A DNA stretch of 64,000 bases from Polaromonas sp. YR568 (GTDB lineage: Bacteria > Pseudomonadota > Gammaproteobacteria > Burkholderiales > Burkholderiaceae_C): NCBI RefSeq assembly GCF_900116715.1, contig NZ_FPBM01000012.1:1-64000 (forward strand), written 5' to 3'. A model generated the notes under the pieces. That model saw only the letters and a list, made by a program, of their open reading frames with translations. It was not told the DNA's origin and ran no database searches. Numbering within the stretch: position 1 is the first letter of the stretch; each line of letters begins with the position of its first letter. Below, one piece after another: positions 9,484 through 17,497 of the stretch. The translations under genes were made by a program, and so were the position numbers.

Positions 9484-10149
9484 TCAGCTTGCCGGATTAT
9501 CGGAAAGGGCCAGCTTGATGCCAAACCCCACAAACATGGCGCCGGCAACGCGCTCGAGCCAATGCATGCCGCGCTGTACGGCGCCGATGCGCTTGGCCAT
9601 CCACGCGGCAGCCAGGGCCCAACCGGCACCGACCCACAGGCCATTGAAGTTGAACAGCAGACCCAGCAGCAGGAAGGCCAGCGGCTTGTTTTGCATATCC
9701 GGCGTGATGAACTGCGGCACAAAGGCCAGGAAGAAGAGCGCTACTTTGGGGTTCAGCACATTCGTCCAGAAGCCCTGGAAAAATATGCGTTTCAAGGCTG
9801 TAGCCTGTTCGGAATTTTGATCGCTGGCGACCAGGCTCATGGCGGAAGGCTCACCAGCCGCAGGCGCGCGCGCCAGCAGCATGCGCAAGCCGACGTACAC
9901 CAGGTAAGCCGCACCGGCCCATTTCAGCACGGTAAAGGCGGTGGCGGAGGCCGCCATCAGCGCACTGACGCCCACGGCTGCGGCAAAGATGTGCACAAAG
10001 CAGCCGGTTGTGATGCCCAGAGCCGCCACCATGCCGGCACGTGCGCCTGAGCGCAGCGCATGGGTCACGATGTAAAGGACGTCCGGACCGGGCGTGAGGT
10101 TGAGCAACAGGCCGGCGACGATGAAGTAGAGCAGGTGGTGGATGTCCAT
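9484..10149 (-). CDS. LysE/RhtB family amino-acid exporter inside the trp operon
   Basis: A 221-aa inner-membrane protein of the LysE/RhtB family with about six hydrophobic segments. The N-terminal family signature is seen in NLTPGPDVLYIVTHALRSG. Relatives export threonine, homoserine, homoserine lactone, leucine or aromatic amino acids. It lies between ltaE (40 bases upstream) and trpD (47 bases downstream) on the same strand. Position suggests export of an amino acid handled by this operon, but the substrate is inference only. Confidence 0.9.
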   Translation of the reverse strand: MDIHHLLYFIVAGLLLNLTPGPDVLYIVTHALRSGARAGMVAALGITTGCFVHIFAAAVGVSALMAASATAFTVLKWAGAAYLVYVGLRMLLARAPAAGEPSAMSLVASDQNSEQATALKRIFFQGFWTNVLNPKVALFFLAFVPQFITPDMQNKPLAFLLLGLLFNFNGLWVGAGWALAAAWMAKRIGAVQRGMHWLERVAGAMFVGFGIKLALSDNPAS

Positions 10150-10189
10150 AAATGGCTTTCAGGAATTCAGGAATTTCTGGTCTTGAAGT

Positions 10190-11230
10190 TCAGGCTTTGA
10201 AAAACTGCCGGATCGCGGCGATGGCGCGGTCCACACCGTCCGCATCCACGTCGAGATGGGTGACAAAACGCAGGCGGTACAGGCCCGTGGCCTGAATGCC
10301 CTCTTTCGCCAGGTGCTTGAGCAGCCCCGCCGATTGTTCCTTGGCCGCACCCGTCAGATCCACAAACACGATGTTGGTCTGTGGCGCTTCGACTTGCAGA
10401 CCTTCGATGCCGGCCAGCCCGTCGGCCAGGCGTTTGGCCAGCGCATGGTCTTGCGCGAGGCGGCCGACATGGTGGTCCAGCGCATGCGATGCCGCAGCGG
10501 CCAGCACGCCCGCCTGGCGCATGCCGCCGCCGGCCATCTTGCGGATGCGGTGCGCCCGCGCGATGAACTCGCGCGAACCGCATAGCGCCGAGCCCACCGG
10601 CGCACCCAGCCCTTTGCTGAAGCAGACCGAAACGCTGTCAAAACAGTCCGCAATGCGGCGTGCCTCGGCCAGCGGGTTGCTGCCGGTTTGTGCGGCCTGC
10701 GCCACAGCAGCGTTAAAGAGCCGCGCGCCGTCCAGGTGGCGCGCCAGGCCGTGCTTTTTTGCCAGTGCGGTTGCCTGCTGCACGTAGTCGAAGGGCAGCA
10801 GTTTGCCTCCCAGGGTGTTCTCCAGCGCCAACATGCGGGTGCGCGCGAAGTGTGCGTCGTCAGGTTTGATGGCCGCCTCGATCTCCGCAAGCGCCAGTGT
10901 GCCGTCGGTGTGGTGGTTCAGCGGCTGTGGCTGCACGCTGCCGAACACCGCCGCGCCGCCGCCTTCCCAGCGGTAGCAGTGCGCCATCTGGCCGACGATG
11001 TATTCGTCGCCGCGCTGGCAGTGGCTGAGGATCCCGCAGAGGTTGCTTTGCGTGCCGGTGGGTACAAAGAGCGCGGCCTCAAAGCCCAGCAGGCCGGCGA
11101 TCTTTTCCTGCAGTGCATTGACGGCCGGGTCGTCGCCGAACACATCGTCGCCCAGCGGGGCGGCCAGCATGGCCTCGCGCATGGCCTGTGTGGGCTTTGT
11201 GACGGTGTCGCTGCGTAAATCAACAATCAT
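10190..11230 (-). CDS. ltaE: Low-specificity L-threonine aldolase
   Basis: A 346-aa PLP enzyme of fold type I that cleaves L-threonine and L-allo-threonine to glycine and acetaldehyde. It starts MIVDLRSDTVTKPT, the typical N-terminus, and the Schiff-base lysine is Lys206 in CFSKGLGAPVG. The frame is open for 18 codons more upstream, but MIVDL matches the family start. It sits between trpG and the LysE-family exporter on the trp strand. A PLP beta-hydroxy amino acid lyase next to an amino-acid exporter is a reasonable functional pair. Confidence 0.94.
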   Translation of the reverse strand: MIVDLRSDTVTKPTQAMREAMLAAPLGDDVFGDDPAVNALQEKIAGLLGFEAALFVPTGTQSNLCGILSHCQRGDEYIVGQMAHCYRWEGGGAAVFGSVQPQPLNHHTDGTLALAEIEAAIKPDDAHFARTRMLALENTLGGKLLPFDYVQQATALAKKHGLARHLDGARLFNAAVAQAAQTGSNPLAEARRIADCFDSVSVCFSKGLGAPVGSALCGSREFIARAHRIRKMAGGGMRQAGVLAAAASHALDHHVGRLAQDHALAKRLADGLAGIEGLQVEAPQTNIVFVDLTGAAKEQSAGLLKHLAKEGIQATGLYRLRFVTHLDVDADGVDRAIAAIRQFFKA

Positions 11231-11290
11231 TTTGGCCTCCAGCCCGGGTAATACGTAGGAATATGACGATGAATTTAATGGCAATCCGCT

Positions 11291-11869
11291 TCATGCGGTT
11301 TGCTCCAGGAAGTTCTTCAACATGGCGTGGCCATGCTCGGTGAGGATGGATTCAGGGTGAAATTGCACGCCCTGGATGGGCAGCCCTTTATGGCGCACAC
11401 CCATGATCTCACCGTCGTCTGTCCAGGCCGTGACAGCCAACGCCTCGGGGCAGCTCGGTTTGTCGATCGCCAGCGAGTGGTAGCGGTTGACGACAAACTG
11501 CTCGGGCAGGCCGGCAAACACACCCTCTTGCGTCGTAGTGATCACGCTGGTCTTGCCGTGCATCAGCTGCTGGGCACGGATGATCTTGCCGCCGAAGGCC
11601 GCACCAATGCTCTGGTGGCCCAGGCAGACGCCCAGGATAGGCAGCTTGCCGGCAAAGTGCTGGATCGCTGCGACCGAGATGCCCGCTTCGGCCGGTGAAC
11701 ACGGGCCGGGCGACACCACCAGCAAATCGGGCTTGCGCGCGGCGATGTCGGCCACGCTGATTTCATCATTGCGAAACACTTCGACCTCCGCACCCAGCTC
11801 GCCGAAGTACTGGACGATGTTGTAGGTGAAGCTGTCGTAGTTGTCGATCATCAAGAGTTTGCGCTTCAT
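11291..11869 (-). CDS. trpG: Anthranilate synthase component II (glutamine amidotransferase)
   Basis: A 192-aa class I glutamine amidotransferase that supplies ammonia to TrpE. It opens with the usual MIDNYDSFTYNIVQYF; the catalytic triad is Cys82 in GVCLGHQSIG plus His171 and Glu173 in QFHPES. Similar proteins can also serve PabB in folate synthesis, but trp linkage favours TrpG. The start is 3 bases after the chorismate mutase stop. Confidence 0.96.
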   Translation of the reverse strand: MKRKLLMIDNYDSFTYNIVQYFGELGAEVEVFRNDEISVADIAARKPDLLVVSPGPCSPAEAGISVAAIQHFAGKLPILGVCLGHQSIGAAFGGKIIRAQQLMHGKTSVITTTQEGVFAGLPEQFVVNRYHSLAIDKPSCPEALAVTAWTDDGEIMGVRHKGLPIQGVQFHPESILTEHGHAMLKNFLEQTA

Positions 11870-11872
11870 GAT

Positions 11873-12193
11873 TCAGGCCTCCTGGCGCAGGCGTGAAAAT
11901 TCGCCGCGCTCAAAGTCAATGGATGCGGCAATCATGGCGCGGTAAGCCGCTTCCACGATGGCCTCGGGGGCGCCGGCCTTGCGGGCCTGGGCGCGCACTC
12001 GCTCGAGGATGAAATCGATACGCGCCTGGTCGTACACCTGATCCGCGCGCTGCTTGATGCGCGCCGCCTGCGCCACGTAGGCGCTGCGCTCGGCGATCAG
12101 CGGCACGATGCGCTCGTCCAGCGCGTCGATATTGCGGCGCACATCAGCCATGCTGAGGCAGTGCTCAACGGCGGGATGGGTTGGCATGTTCAT
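11873..12193 (-). CDS. AroQ-type chorismate mutase inside the trp operon
   Basis: A 106-aa all-helical protein of the AroQ/PchB class. The N-terminal pattern DVRRNIDALDERIVPLIAER and the later YDQARIDFILERVR match the catalytic helices of chorismate mutases (Arg, Lys and Glu contacts to chorismate). It would convert chorismate to prephenate, or less likely cleave isochorismate like PchB. The ATG at 12193 overlaps the trpE stop (ATGA), so its synthesis is coupled to TrpE. Thus two enzymes that compete for chorismate are made from adjacent, coupled frames. Confidence 0.9.
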   Translation of the reverse strand: MNMPTHPAVEHCLSMADVRRNIDALDERIVPLIAERSAYVAQAARIKQRADQVYDQARIDFILERVRAQARKAGAPEAIVEAAYRAMIAASIDFERGEFSRLRQEA

Positions 12194-13689
12194 TCCAGCC
12201 CCTCCTCGACCAGCTCCGACGCCCGCAGCAACGCGCGCGCCTTGGCCTCGGTTTCTTTCCATTCGAGTTCAGGCACCGAATCAGCCACCACGCCGGCCGC
12301 TGCCTGCACATACAGCATCTGGTCCTTGATGATGCCGGTGCGGATGGCAATCGCCACGTCCATGTCGCCGGCATAACTGAGGTAACCGCAGGCGCCGCCG
12401 TAGAGGCCGCGTTTGGTCGGCTCCAGCTGGTCGATGATTTCCATCGCATGCACCTTGGGCGCGCCCGTCAGCGTACCGGCCGGGAAGGTCGCTTTCAGCA
12501 CGTCCATATTGGTCATGCCGTCCAACAGCACGCCTTCGACATTGCTCACAATGTGCATCACGTGGCTGTAGCGCTCCACCGCAAAGGCCTCGGTCACCTT
12601 CACCGTGCCGGTCTTGGCGATGCGGCCTATGTCGTTGCGCGCCAGGTCTATCAGCATGACGTGTTCAGCGCGCTCTTTCGGGTCGTTGACCAGTTCCTGC
12701 TCGACGGCTTTGTCGGCCTCGGGCGAGGATGCGCGGGGGCGGGTACCGGCGAGCGGGCGAATCGTGATTTTCTGGCCTTCGGCAACCTGCTCCTGCCGCA
12801 CCAGAATTTCGGGCGAGGCCCCCACCACATGGAAATCCCCAAAGTGGTAGTAATACATATAGGGGCTGGGGTTGAGCGAGCGCAGTGCGCGGTACAGGCT
12901 GAGCGGCGATTCGGTATAGCGCTTCTTGATGCGCTGGCCGACCTGCACCTGCATGAAGTCGCCGCCTTCGATCAGCCGCTTGGCTTTTTCAACGGCGGCA
13001 ATGTAGTCGGCCTTGGCGAAGTCGCGCTCGGCCGGATAGCCCTGCGAAGGTTTCACCACCGGCGCGCTGACCGAGTACTTGAGTTTTTCTTTCAGCTCGC
13101 GCAGGCGCTTCTTGGCGTTGGCATAGGCCTCGGGCTGGGCCGGGTCGGCGTAGACGATGAGGTAAAGCTTGCCCGAGAGGTTGTCGATCACCGCCAGCTC
13201 TTCGCACTGCAACAGCAGGATGTCGGGACAGCCCAGCGTGTCGGGCGGGCAAGTGGCTTCAAGCTTTTTCTCGATGTGGCGCACCGCGTCATAACCGAAG
13301 TAACCCGCCAGCCCGCCGCAAAACCGCGGCAGGCCAGGCCGCAGCGCGACCTTGAAGCGTTTTTGGTAGTCGGCGATGAAGTCCAGCGGGTTGGCTGCCG
13401 AGGTTTCCACCACGCGGCCGTCCGTCACAACCTCCGTCACCCGGTCTGCGCCAAAGCCCGAGGCCCGCACCAGCGTGCGCGCTGGCAGGCCGATGAAGCT
13501 GTAGCGGCCAAAGCGCTCGCCGCCGACGACCGACTCCAGCAGGAAGCTGAATTTGCCGCCGTCTTTGGAATGCGCCAGTTTGAGGTAAAGGGAAAGCGGT
13601 GTTTCAAGGTCGGCAAACGCCTCCACCATCAGGGGAATGCGGTTGTAGCCCTGGCCTGCCAGGCTTTTAAATTCGAGTTCTGTAATCAC
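12190..13689 (-). CDS. trpE: Anthranilate synthase component I
   Basis: A 499-aa chorismate-utilising enzyme producing anthranilate. The C-terminal chorismate-binding domain is intact (IRPLAGTRPR, ELVNDPKERAEHVMLIDLARND, FPAGTLTGAPKVHAMEIIDQLEP, YSGG-like region GGACGYLSYAGDMDVAIAIRT). I chose the GTG at 13689 (protein MITELEFKSL) because GAAGGA lies 5 bases upstream and it matches the family N-terminus; a TTG 15 bases further upstream is also open. A leader region of about 285 bases precedes it. Allosteric Trp-binding residues were not checked. Confidence 0.96.
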   Translation of the reverse strand: MITELEFKSLAGQGYNRIPLMVEAFADLETPLSLYLKLAHSKDGGKFSFLLESVVGGERFGRYSFIGLPARTLVRASGFGADRVTEVVTDGRVVETSAANPLDFIADYQKRFKVALRPGLPRFCGGLAGYFGYDAVRHIEKKLEATCPPDTLGCPDILLLQCEELAVIDNLSGKLYLIVYADPAQPEAYANAKKRLRELKEKLKYSVSAPVVKPSQGYPAERDFAKADYIAAVEKAKRLIEGGDFMQVQVGQRIKKRYTESPLSLYRALRSLNPSPYMYYYHFGDFHVVGASPEILVRQEQVAEGQKITIRPLAGTRPRASSPEADKAVEQELVNDPKERAEHVMLIDLARNDIGRIAKTGTVKVTEAFAVERYSHVMHIVSNVEGVLLDGMTNMDVLKATFPAGTLTGAPKVHAMEIIDQLEPTKRGLYGGACGYLSYAGDMDVAIAIRTGIIKDQMLYVQAAAGVVADSVPELEWKETEAKARALLRASELVEEGLE

Positions 13690-13740
13690 GATGGTCCTTC
13701 GCAAGGGGCCACGCGCTCAAAGGCGCGGCCGCCTGTCATT

Positions 13741-13792
13741 CAAAACACCCCGAAGACCGGGGCCGGGATGCGCTTGCAGGCTGCAAGAGCGC
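13741..13792 (-). terminator. Putative trp attenuator: two hairpins before trpE
   Basis: On the minus strand, a hairpin with stem CCCCG/CGGGG (13748-13762) is followed by TGTTTTG, a weak intrinsic-terminator shape ending about 50 bases before trpE. Just upstream is a second hairpin GCGC-TTGCA/TGCAA-GCGC (13770-13792) that could act as an alternative structure. Together with the Trp-containing short frame at 13891-13974 this fits transcription attenuation. No folding energy was calculated, and competing pairings are not proved. Confidence 0.4.
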
Positions 13793-13890
13793 ATCAGGAA
13801 AGAAAAAGGGGGGTGTCGCAGAACCGGCGGCAGCGGGGCGGGGCAGAAAGCAAACTGGCTGAAAGGTCAGGTTGCCGGCCCGCATGCGCC

Positions 13891-13974
13891 TCAGGCGTGC
13901 GAGAAATGACAGGTACGCCAGGGCCAGGCTCCCCGGTCTCCACAACCTGTTTGAATGATGCGATGAATGAACAT
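13891..13974 (-). CDS. trpL: Putative trp leader peptide (27 aa with Trp-Pro-Trp)
   Basis: A 27-codon frame, ATG at 13974 to TGA at 13891-13893, lies about 200 bases upstream of trpE on the same strand. It contains two Trp codons two positions apart (residues 17 and 19, Trp-Pro-Trp) in its second half, near the stop, as in ribosome-mediated attenuation. There is no Shine-Dalgarno sequence before the ATG. The best promoter (-10 TACACT, 13984-13989) would place the transcript start only about 3 bases before it, so it would be almost leaderless. No homologue is known to me; the call rests on position and Trp codons only. Confidence 0.45.
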   Translation of the reverse strand: MFIHRIIQTGCGDRGAWPWRTCHFSHA

Positions 13975-13983
13975 GAGGGTCAA

Positions 13984-14011
13984 AGTGTAGCAAACAGCGG
14001 CGCACCCCCAA
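13984..14011 (-). promoter_or_regulatory. Candidate trp operon promoter
   Basis: Minus-strand extended -10 TGCTACACT (TACACT at 13984-13989), a 16-base spacer and a weak -35 TTGGGG (14006-14011). The predicted start near 13977 would begin the transcript just before the leader ATG. A perfect-looking TTGACT further upstream lacks a good partner. The whole 13690-14205 interval otherwise holds only the leader features and the promoter region of the divergent gene. Confidence 0.4.
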
Positions 14012-14163
14012 CCTGCATCCAGCAGAACGCCGTCACTCTTGGCAAAGTTACAACAACCGGGTAGTCAACTTGTAGCAATGCTTACCCATACTTGTCCGGT
14101 AACCCCTCGCAAACCCTCTTGTAAGGCTTGGTAACCGAACCCAAAATAGCCCCATAACAAAAA

Positions 14164-14177
14164 AGAACGCTCGTTCT
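14164..14177. promoter_or_regulatory. Inverted repeat AGAACG-ct-CGTTCT upstream of the chalcone-isomerase-like gene
   Basis: A perfect 6-2-6 palindrome, 28 bases before the ATG of the gene at 14206. Its core GAAC-N4-GTTC resembles operators of TetR-type repressors and Gram-positive LexA boxes; betaproteobacterial LexA normally uses a different site. A regulator-binding role is inference. Confidence 0.35.
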
Positions 14178-14205
14178 ATTCCAACCATCCACCTGGAGAC
14201 AACTC

Positions 14206-14793
14206 ATGACTTTGACAACGCGATGCATTGCGGGCCTGGCCGGTTTAATGCTGTCATTTGGCGCCCTTGCCGCCCCGATGGAAGTTTCCGGCGTCAAGCT
14301 GGAGGACCCGATCGAGGTTCACGGCACCAAGCTGCAGCTCAACGGCGCCGGTATCCGCTACAAGGCGGTGTTCAAGGTCTATGTGGCCGCGATGTACCTG
14401 CCCAAAAAGGCCGCTACCCCCGAAGAGGTCTATGCCATGCCCGGCCACAAGCGCATCAGCATCACCCTGCTGCGCGACATTGACTCCAACGAGCTGGGCA
14501 AGAGCTTTACCACCGCCTTCACCGAGAACGCACCCAAGTCGGAGATGTCCAAGCTGATACCCGGCCTGATCAAGATGGGCCAGCTCTTTGCCGACCAGAA
14601 GAAGCTGTCGGCCGGAGAAGGTTTCACCATCGACTGGATTCCCGGCACCGGCACCATCATTTCGGTAAAAGGCAAACCACAGGGCGAGCCCTTCAAGGAA
14701 GTCGAATTCTTTAATGCCCTGGTGCGCATCTGGCTGGGCCCCCAGCCCGCCGACTGGAAGCTCAAAGACGCGATGCTGGGCAAACCCAGCTAA
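14206..14793 (+). CDS. Secreted chalcone-isomerase-like protein
   Basis: A 195-aa protein with a signal peptide (hydrophobic residues about 8-22, cleavage after GALA) followed by one domain of the bacterial chalcone-isomerase-like family (PF16036 type), recognisable from YKAVFKVYVAAMYLPKKA, the ITLLRDI strand, FTTAFTENAP and the IDWIPGTGTIISVKGKP hairpin. Bacterial members are periplasmic proteins of unknown role; true flavonoid isomerase activity should not be assumed. GGAG lies 9 bases before the start. A palindromic site is just upstream, and gph converges from the other side. Confidence 0.87.
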   Translation: MTLTTRCIAGLAGLMLSFGALAAPMEVSGVKLEDPIEVHGTKLQLNGAGIRYKAVFKVYVAAMYLPKKAATPEEVYAMPGHKRISITLLRDIDSNELGKSFTTAFTENAPKSEMSKLIPGLIKMGQLFADQKKLSAGEGFTIDWIPGTGTIISVKGKPQGEPFKEVEFFNALVRIWLGPQPADWKLKDAMLGKPS

Positions 14794-14831
14794 GGCAAGG
14801 CAGCCTGGTTGGAGCCGAAGCTGAAATATTC

Positions 14832-14852
14832 AACGGGGCCTCAGGCTCCGTT
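14832..14852. terminator. Hairpin between convergent genes
   Basis: Stem AACGGGGCC/GGCTCCGTT (9 pairs including one G-T) with a three-base loop, between the convergent chalcone-isomerase-like gene and gph. The T-run after it on the plus strand is poor (GTCATTTG), so termination is likely but weak. Confidence 0.5.
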
Positions 14853-14867
14853 GTCATTTGAGCCTTG

Positions 14868-15587
14868 CTACTTTTCCCAAGACAGCCCGGCCAGCGAATC
14901 CACAAACCCATCCGCATCCACATCCCGCACCGGCTCACCATGGTTATAGCCATAGGTCACCAGCACCACCGGGCAGCCCGCCGCACGCGCAGCCCGCGCG
15001 TCGTTGCTGGAGTCACCCACCATCAGGGTACGCGCCGGCACGGTGCCCAGGCTTTCACAGGTTTTGAGCAAAGGCAGCGGATCGGGCTTCTTGCGCTCAA
15101 ATGAATCGCCGCCAAACACCTGGCTGAAAAACCCCTCCAGCCCCTTGAGCTTGAGCAGCTCACGCGCAAAACCGACCGGCTTGTTGGTCAGGCACGCCAA
15201 TTGCAGCCCCGCCTGCTGCAAGGCCTGCAAGCCATCGACCACTCCCGGGTACACCGTTGAATAGCGGCCATTGATGCCCGCGTAATGCTTCTGGTAGCCG
15301 GCATAGGCCTGCTCATAGCGGTCTACCAAACGAACCGAGGCATCCACTCCACCCATCTGGCCTTGCACATGCTGCAGCGCAGATTTCACAAGATGCTCAG
15401 ACCCCTTGCCCACCATCCGTTCAATCGCCGCCGCATCCAGTCTGGCCGCTGGCGCGTCGCCGGGCAGCAAGTCGGCCAGCATGAGGTTCAGCGCCTGGGC
15501 AAAGTCACCCAACGTGTCGACCATGGTGCCATCGAGGTCGACGATGGCTGCGTCGAAGCTGGTTGGGTTCAAGGTCAAGGGGTTCAA
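14868..15587 (-). CDS. gph: Phosphoglycolate phosphatase
   Basis: A 239-aa HAD-superfamily phosphatase that dephosphorylates 2-phosphoglycolate. Motif I is DLDGTMVDT near residue 18 (nucleophile Asp), motif II the LTNKP stretch, motif III the lysine in ERKKPDPLPL and motif IV GDSSNDARAARAAG. The first codon appears to be TTG at 15587, with GAAGG about 10 bases upstream; no ATG is available in frame. In related genomes gph usually sits next to rpe and trpE. Here an 8-kb insert of oxidoreductase and signalling genes separates it from rpe. Confidence 0.92.
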   Translation of the reverse strand: MNPLTLNPTSFDAAIVDLDGTMVDTLGDFAQALNLMLADLLPGDAPAARLDAAAIERMVGKGSEHLVKSALQHVQGQMGGVDASVRLVDRYEQAYAGYQKHYAGINGRYSTVYPGVVDGLQALQQAGLQLACLTNKPVGFARELLKLKGLEGFFSQVFGGDSFERKKPDPLPLLKTCESLGTVPARTLMVGDSSNDARAARAAGCPVVLVTYGYNHGEPVRDVDADGFVDSLAGLSWEK

Positions 15588-15681
15588 AACAAATCTGCCT
15601 TCTGCGGTAAAAAAACTTCATGGAGTATGAAGCAGGCAGGTGAGCTCCATGCTGGCCGGATCAGATTTCGGCGGCATCCGT

Positions 15682-16695
15682 CTAGATGCGAACCAGAAGC
15701 TTCCCGATATTTTTGCCTTCAAACAGCATATTGAGTGCATTGGGGAGATTCTCGAAGCCGTCGACTACGGTTTCGTCAAAGACAATTTCCTTGCTCCTGA
15801 CCCAGGGCGCAAGTATCGCAATCTGCTCGTCAATGCGGTGCGCGAAATCCCTGGCCAGAATTCCCTGGATGGTGGCGCGTTGAAAGAGCATGTGTTGAAG
15901 GACACGCGGAGCCATTTCAGGGTGATCGAGGCCGCCGTCGTATTGGCTGATGGTTCCGCAAATCACAATGCGCCCCCTCAGATTGATCAAAGGGATGACC
16001 GCATCCGTGATCATGCCGCCGACATTGTCAAAGTAGACATCAACACCGCCCACCAGGGTCTTCAGGTAGGTGTGCAGGCTCAGTGCATCGGGGAATTTCT
16101 TGTAATCGATCGCTTCATCGAGCCCGAGCCTGTCTTTCAGGTAGGCACATTTTTCACTGCCGCCCGCCAAACCAATCACGCGGCAGCCGGCACGCTTGCC
16201 GAACTGCGCCACCAGCGAGCCCACAGCACCAGCGGCGCCGGACACCACCAGCGTTTCTCCGGGGCGCGGCTTCCCCGCTTCCATCAGCCCAAACCAGGCG
16301 GTTCGGCCAGGCATTCCCAATACGCCAAGCGCCGTCGACACCGGCGCGGCGTCCGGGTCAAGTTTCTTGAGTTCACTCGCATGGCATTTGTCGAAGGTCT
16401 GCCAGCCGTTGTACCCAAGAACCCAGTCGCCCTCTTTGAAGTGATCGCTGGCCGAACTCAGCACCCTCGAGACAACGCCCGCACGTTGCACGATGCCCAG
16501 CGGGTGCGGCTCGTCGTAAGTCCTGCGCTCATGCTGCTGTATGCGCATGTAAGGGTCCACGCTGATGAAATGCGCTTTGAGCAGCACTTCGTTTCGCGCA
16601 AGGCTGGTGTCCAGGGTGGTGTGCCTGAGCTCAAAATGCTCGGTGCCTACGCGCCCTGTTGGGCGGTTGGCGTAAATCCACTGTTTGTTTTCCAT
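15682..16695 (-). CDS. NADP-dependent oxidoreductase, zinc-free MDR (leukotriene B4 dehydrogenase/CurA type)
   Basis: A 337-aa medium-chain reductase. The nucleotide-binding stretch VSGAAGAVGSLVAQFGKRAGCRVIG is a Rossmann motif of the NADPH type, and VYFDNVGG and RGRIVICGTISQYDG are signatures of the prostaglandin reductase/curcumin reductase group. No zinc ligands are visible. Members reduce the C=C bond of alpha,beta-unsaturated ketones or aldehydes. It follows the SDR gene with a 5-base gap, so the two form an operon facing away from a LysR regulator. Confidence 0.92.
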   Translation of the reverse strand: MENKQWIYANRPTGRVGTEHFELRHTTLDTSLARNEVLLKAHFISVDPYMRIQQHERRTYDEPHPLGIVQRAGVVSRVLSSASDHFKEGDWVLGYNGWQTFDKCHASELKKLDPDAAPVSTALGVLGMPGRTAWFGLMEAGKPRPGETLVVSGAAGAVGSLVAQFGKRAGCRVIGLAGGSEKCAYLKDRLGLDEAIDYKKFPDALSLHTYLKTLVGGVDVYFDNVGGMITDAVIPLINLRGRIVICGTISQYDGGLDHPEMAPRVLQHMLFQRATIQGILARDFAHRIDEQIAILAPWVRSKEIVFDETVVDGFENLPNALNMLFEGKNIGKLLVRI

Positions 16696-16700
16696 GGGTG

Positions 16701-17405
16701 TCAGACCGAGCGTGTGATGCCGCCGTCAACACGGAGGTTCTGCCCCGTGATGTAGCCGGCGCCCTCAGAGGCCAGAAAGCCAATGGTCGCGGCAATCTCC
16801 TCGCTGGTGCCATACCGCCCCATAGGGATACGGCTGCGGAAGGCCTCGTTCTCCGGCAGGCTGTCGATGAAGCCTGGGAGCACATTGTTCATGCGCACAT
16901 TGTCCGCGGCGTACTTGTCAGCGAACAACTTCGTGAAGGCGGCAAGGCCGGCACGAAACACCCCTGAGGTGGGAAACACCGGGTCCGGCTCAAACGCCGC
17001 AAACGTGGAGATATTGATGATCACGCCTGACTTCTGCTTCACCATCCAGGGGGTGACCAGGCGGCTTGCACGGATGACATGGAGAAGGTACACATCCAGG
17101 CCCTGGTGCCAGGCCTCGTCCGTCAGCTCCAGGATGGGCGCGCGCGGCCCGTGCCCGGCGCTGTTGACCAGCGCGTCGATGCGCCCGTATTTTTCAGTCA
17201 CCTGATCAACGAGCGACTTCATGTCGTCGACGGACTGGTTGGACCCCGTCACGCCAATGCCGCCCAATTCGCGGGCGAGCGCCTCTCCCTTGCCGGAAGA
17301 CGACAGGATGGAGACACGAAAGCCTTGCCCGGCCAGCGTCCGCGCGGCGGCGGCCCCCATGCCACTGCCCCCAGCCATTACAATTGCTATCTTCTGTTGT
17401 GCCAT
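16701..17405 (-). CDS. Short-chain dehydrogenase/reductase
   Basis: A 234-aa SDR with the N-terminal cofactor motif AGGSGMGAAAARTLAG, the NSAG motif near residue 84, a Ser (NISTFAAFEP) and a C-terminal GQNLRVDGGITRSV typical of the FabG-like classical group. The usual YxxxK is not obvious: the equivalent region reads FRAGLAAFTK, with Phe where Tyr is expected, so catalytic competence is uncertain. The start at 17405 has AAGGAG 7 bases upstream. It is the first gene of a two-gene unit with the MDR reductase. Confidence 0.88.
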   Translation of the reverse strand: MAQQKIAIVMAGGSGMGAAAARTLAGQGFRVSILSSSGKGEALARELGGIGVTGSNQSVDDMKSLVDQVTEKYGRIDALVNSAGHGPRAPILELTDEAWHQGLDVYLLHVIRASRLVTPWMVKQKSGVIINISTFAAFEPDPVFPTSGVFRAGLAAFTKLFADKYAADNVRMNNVLPGFIDSLPENEAFRSRIPMGRYGTSEEIAATIGFLASEGAGYITGQNLRVDGGITRSV

Positions 17406-17497
17406 GAATTTCTCCTTGATTGAGGGGTAATTTAGCCATGAACAAGCACAATCCACCAATGATTTCTCCTACAGCCAGCCAGTAGAAAAATTACTGC

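Noticed and set aside
9484..10149. Assigning a tryptophan exporter to the LysE-family protein from operon position
   Set aside because: Family members have varied substrates and no signature fixes this one; only the family is stated.
12181..14064. A 627-codon plus-strand open frame opposite trpE
   Set aside because: It is the mirror of trpE and the trp leader and has no recognisable domain.
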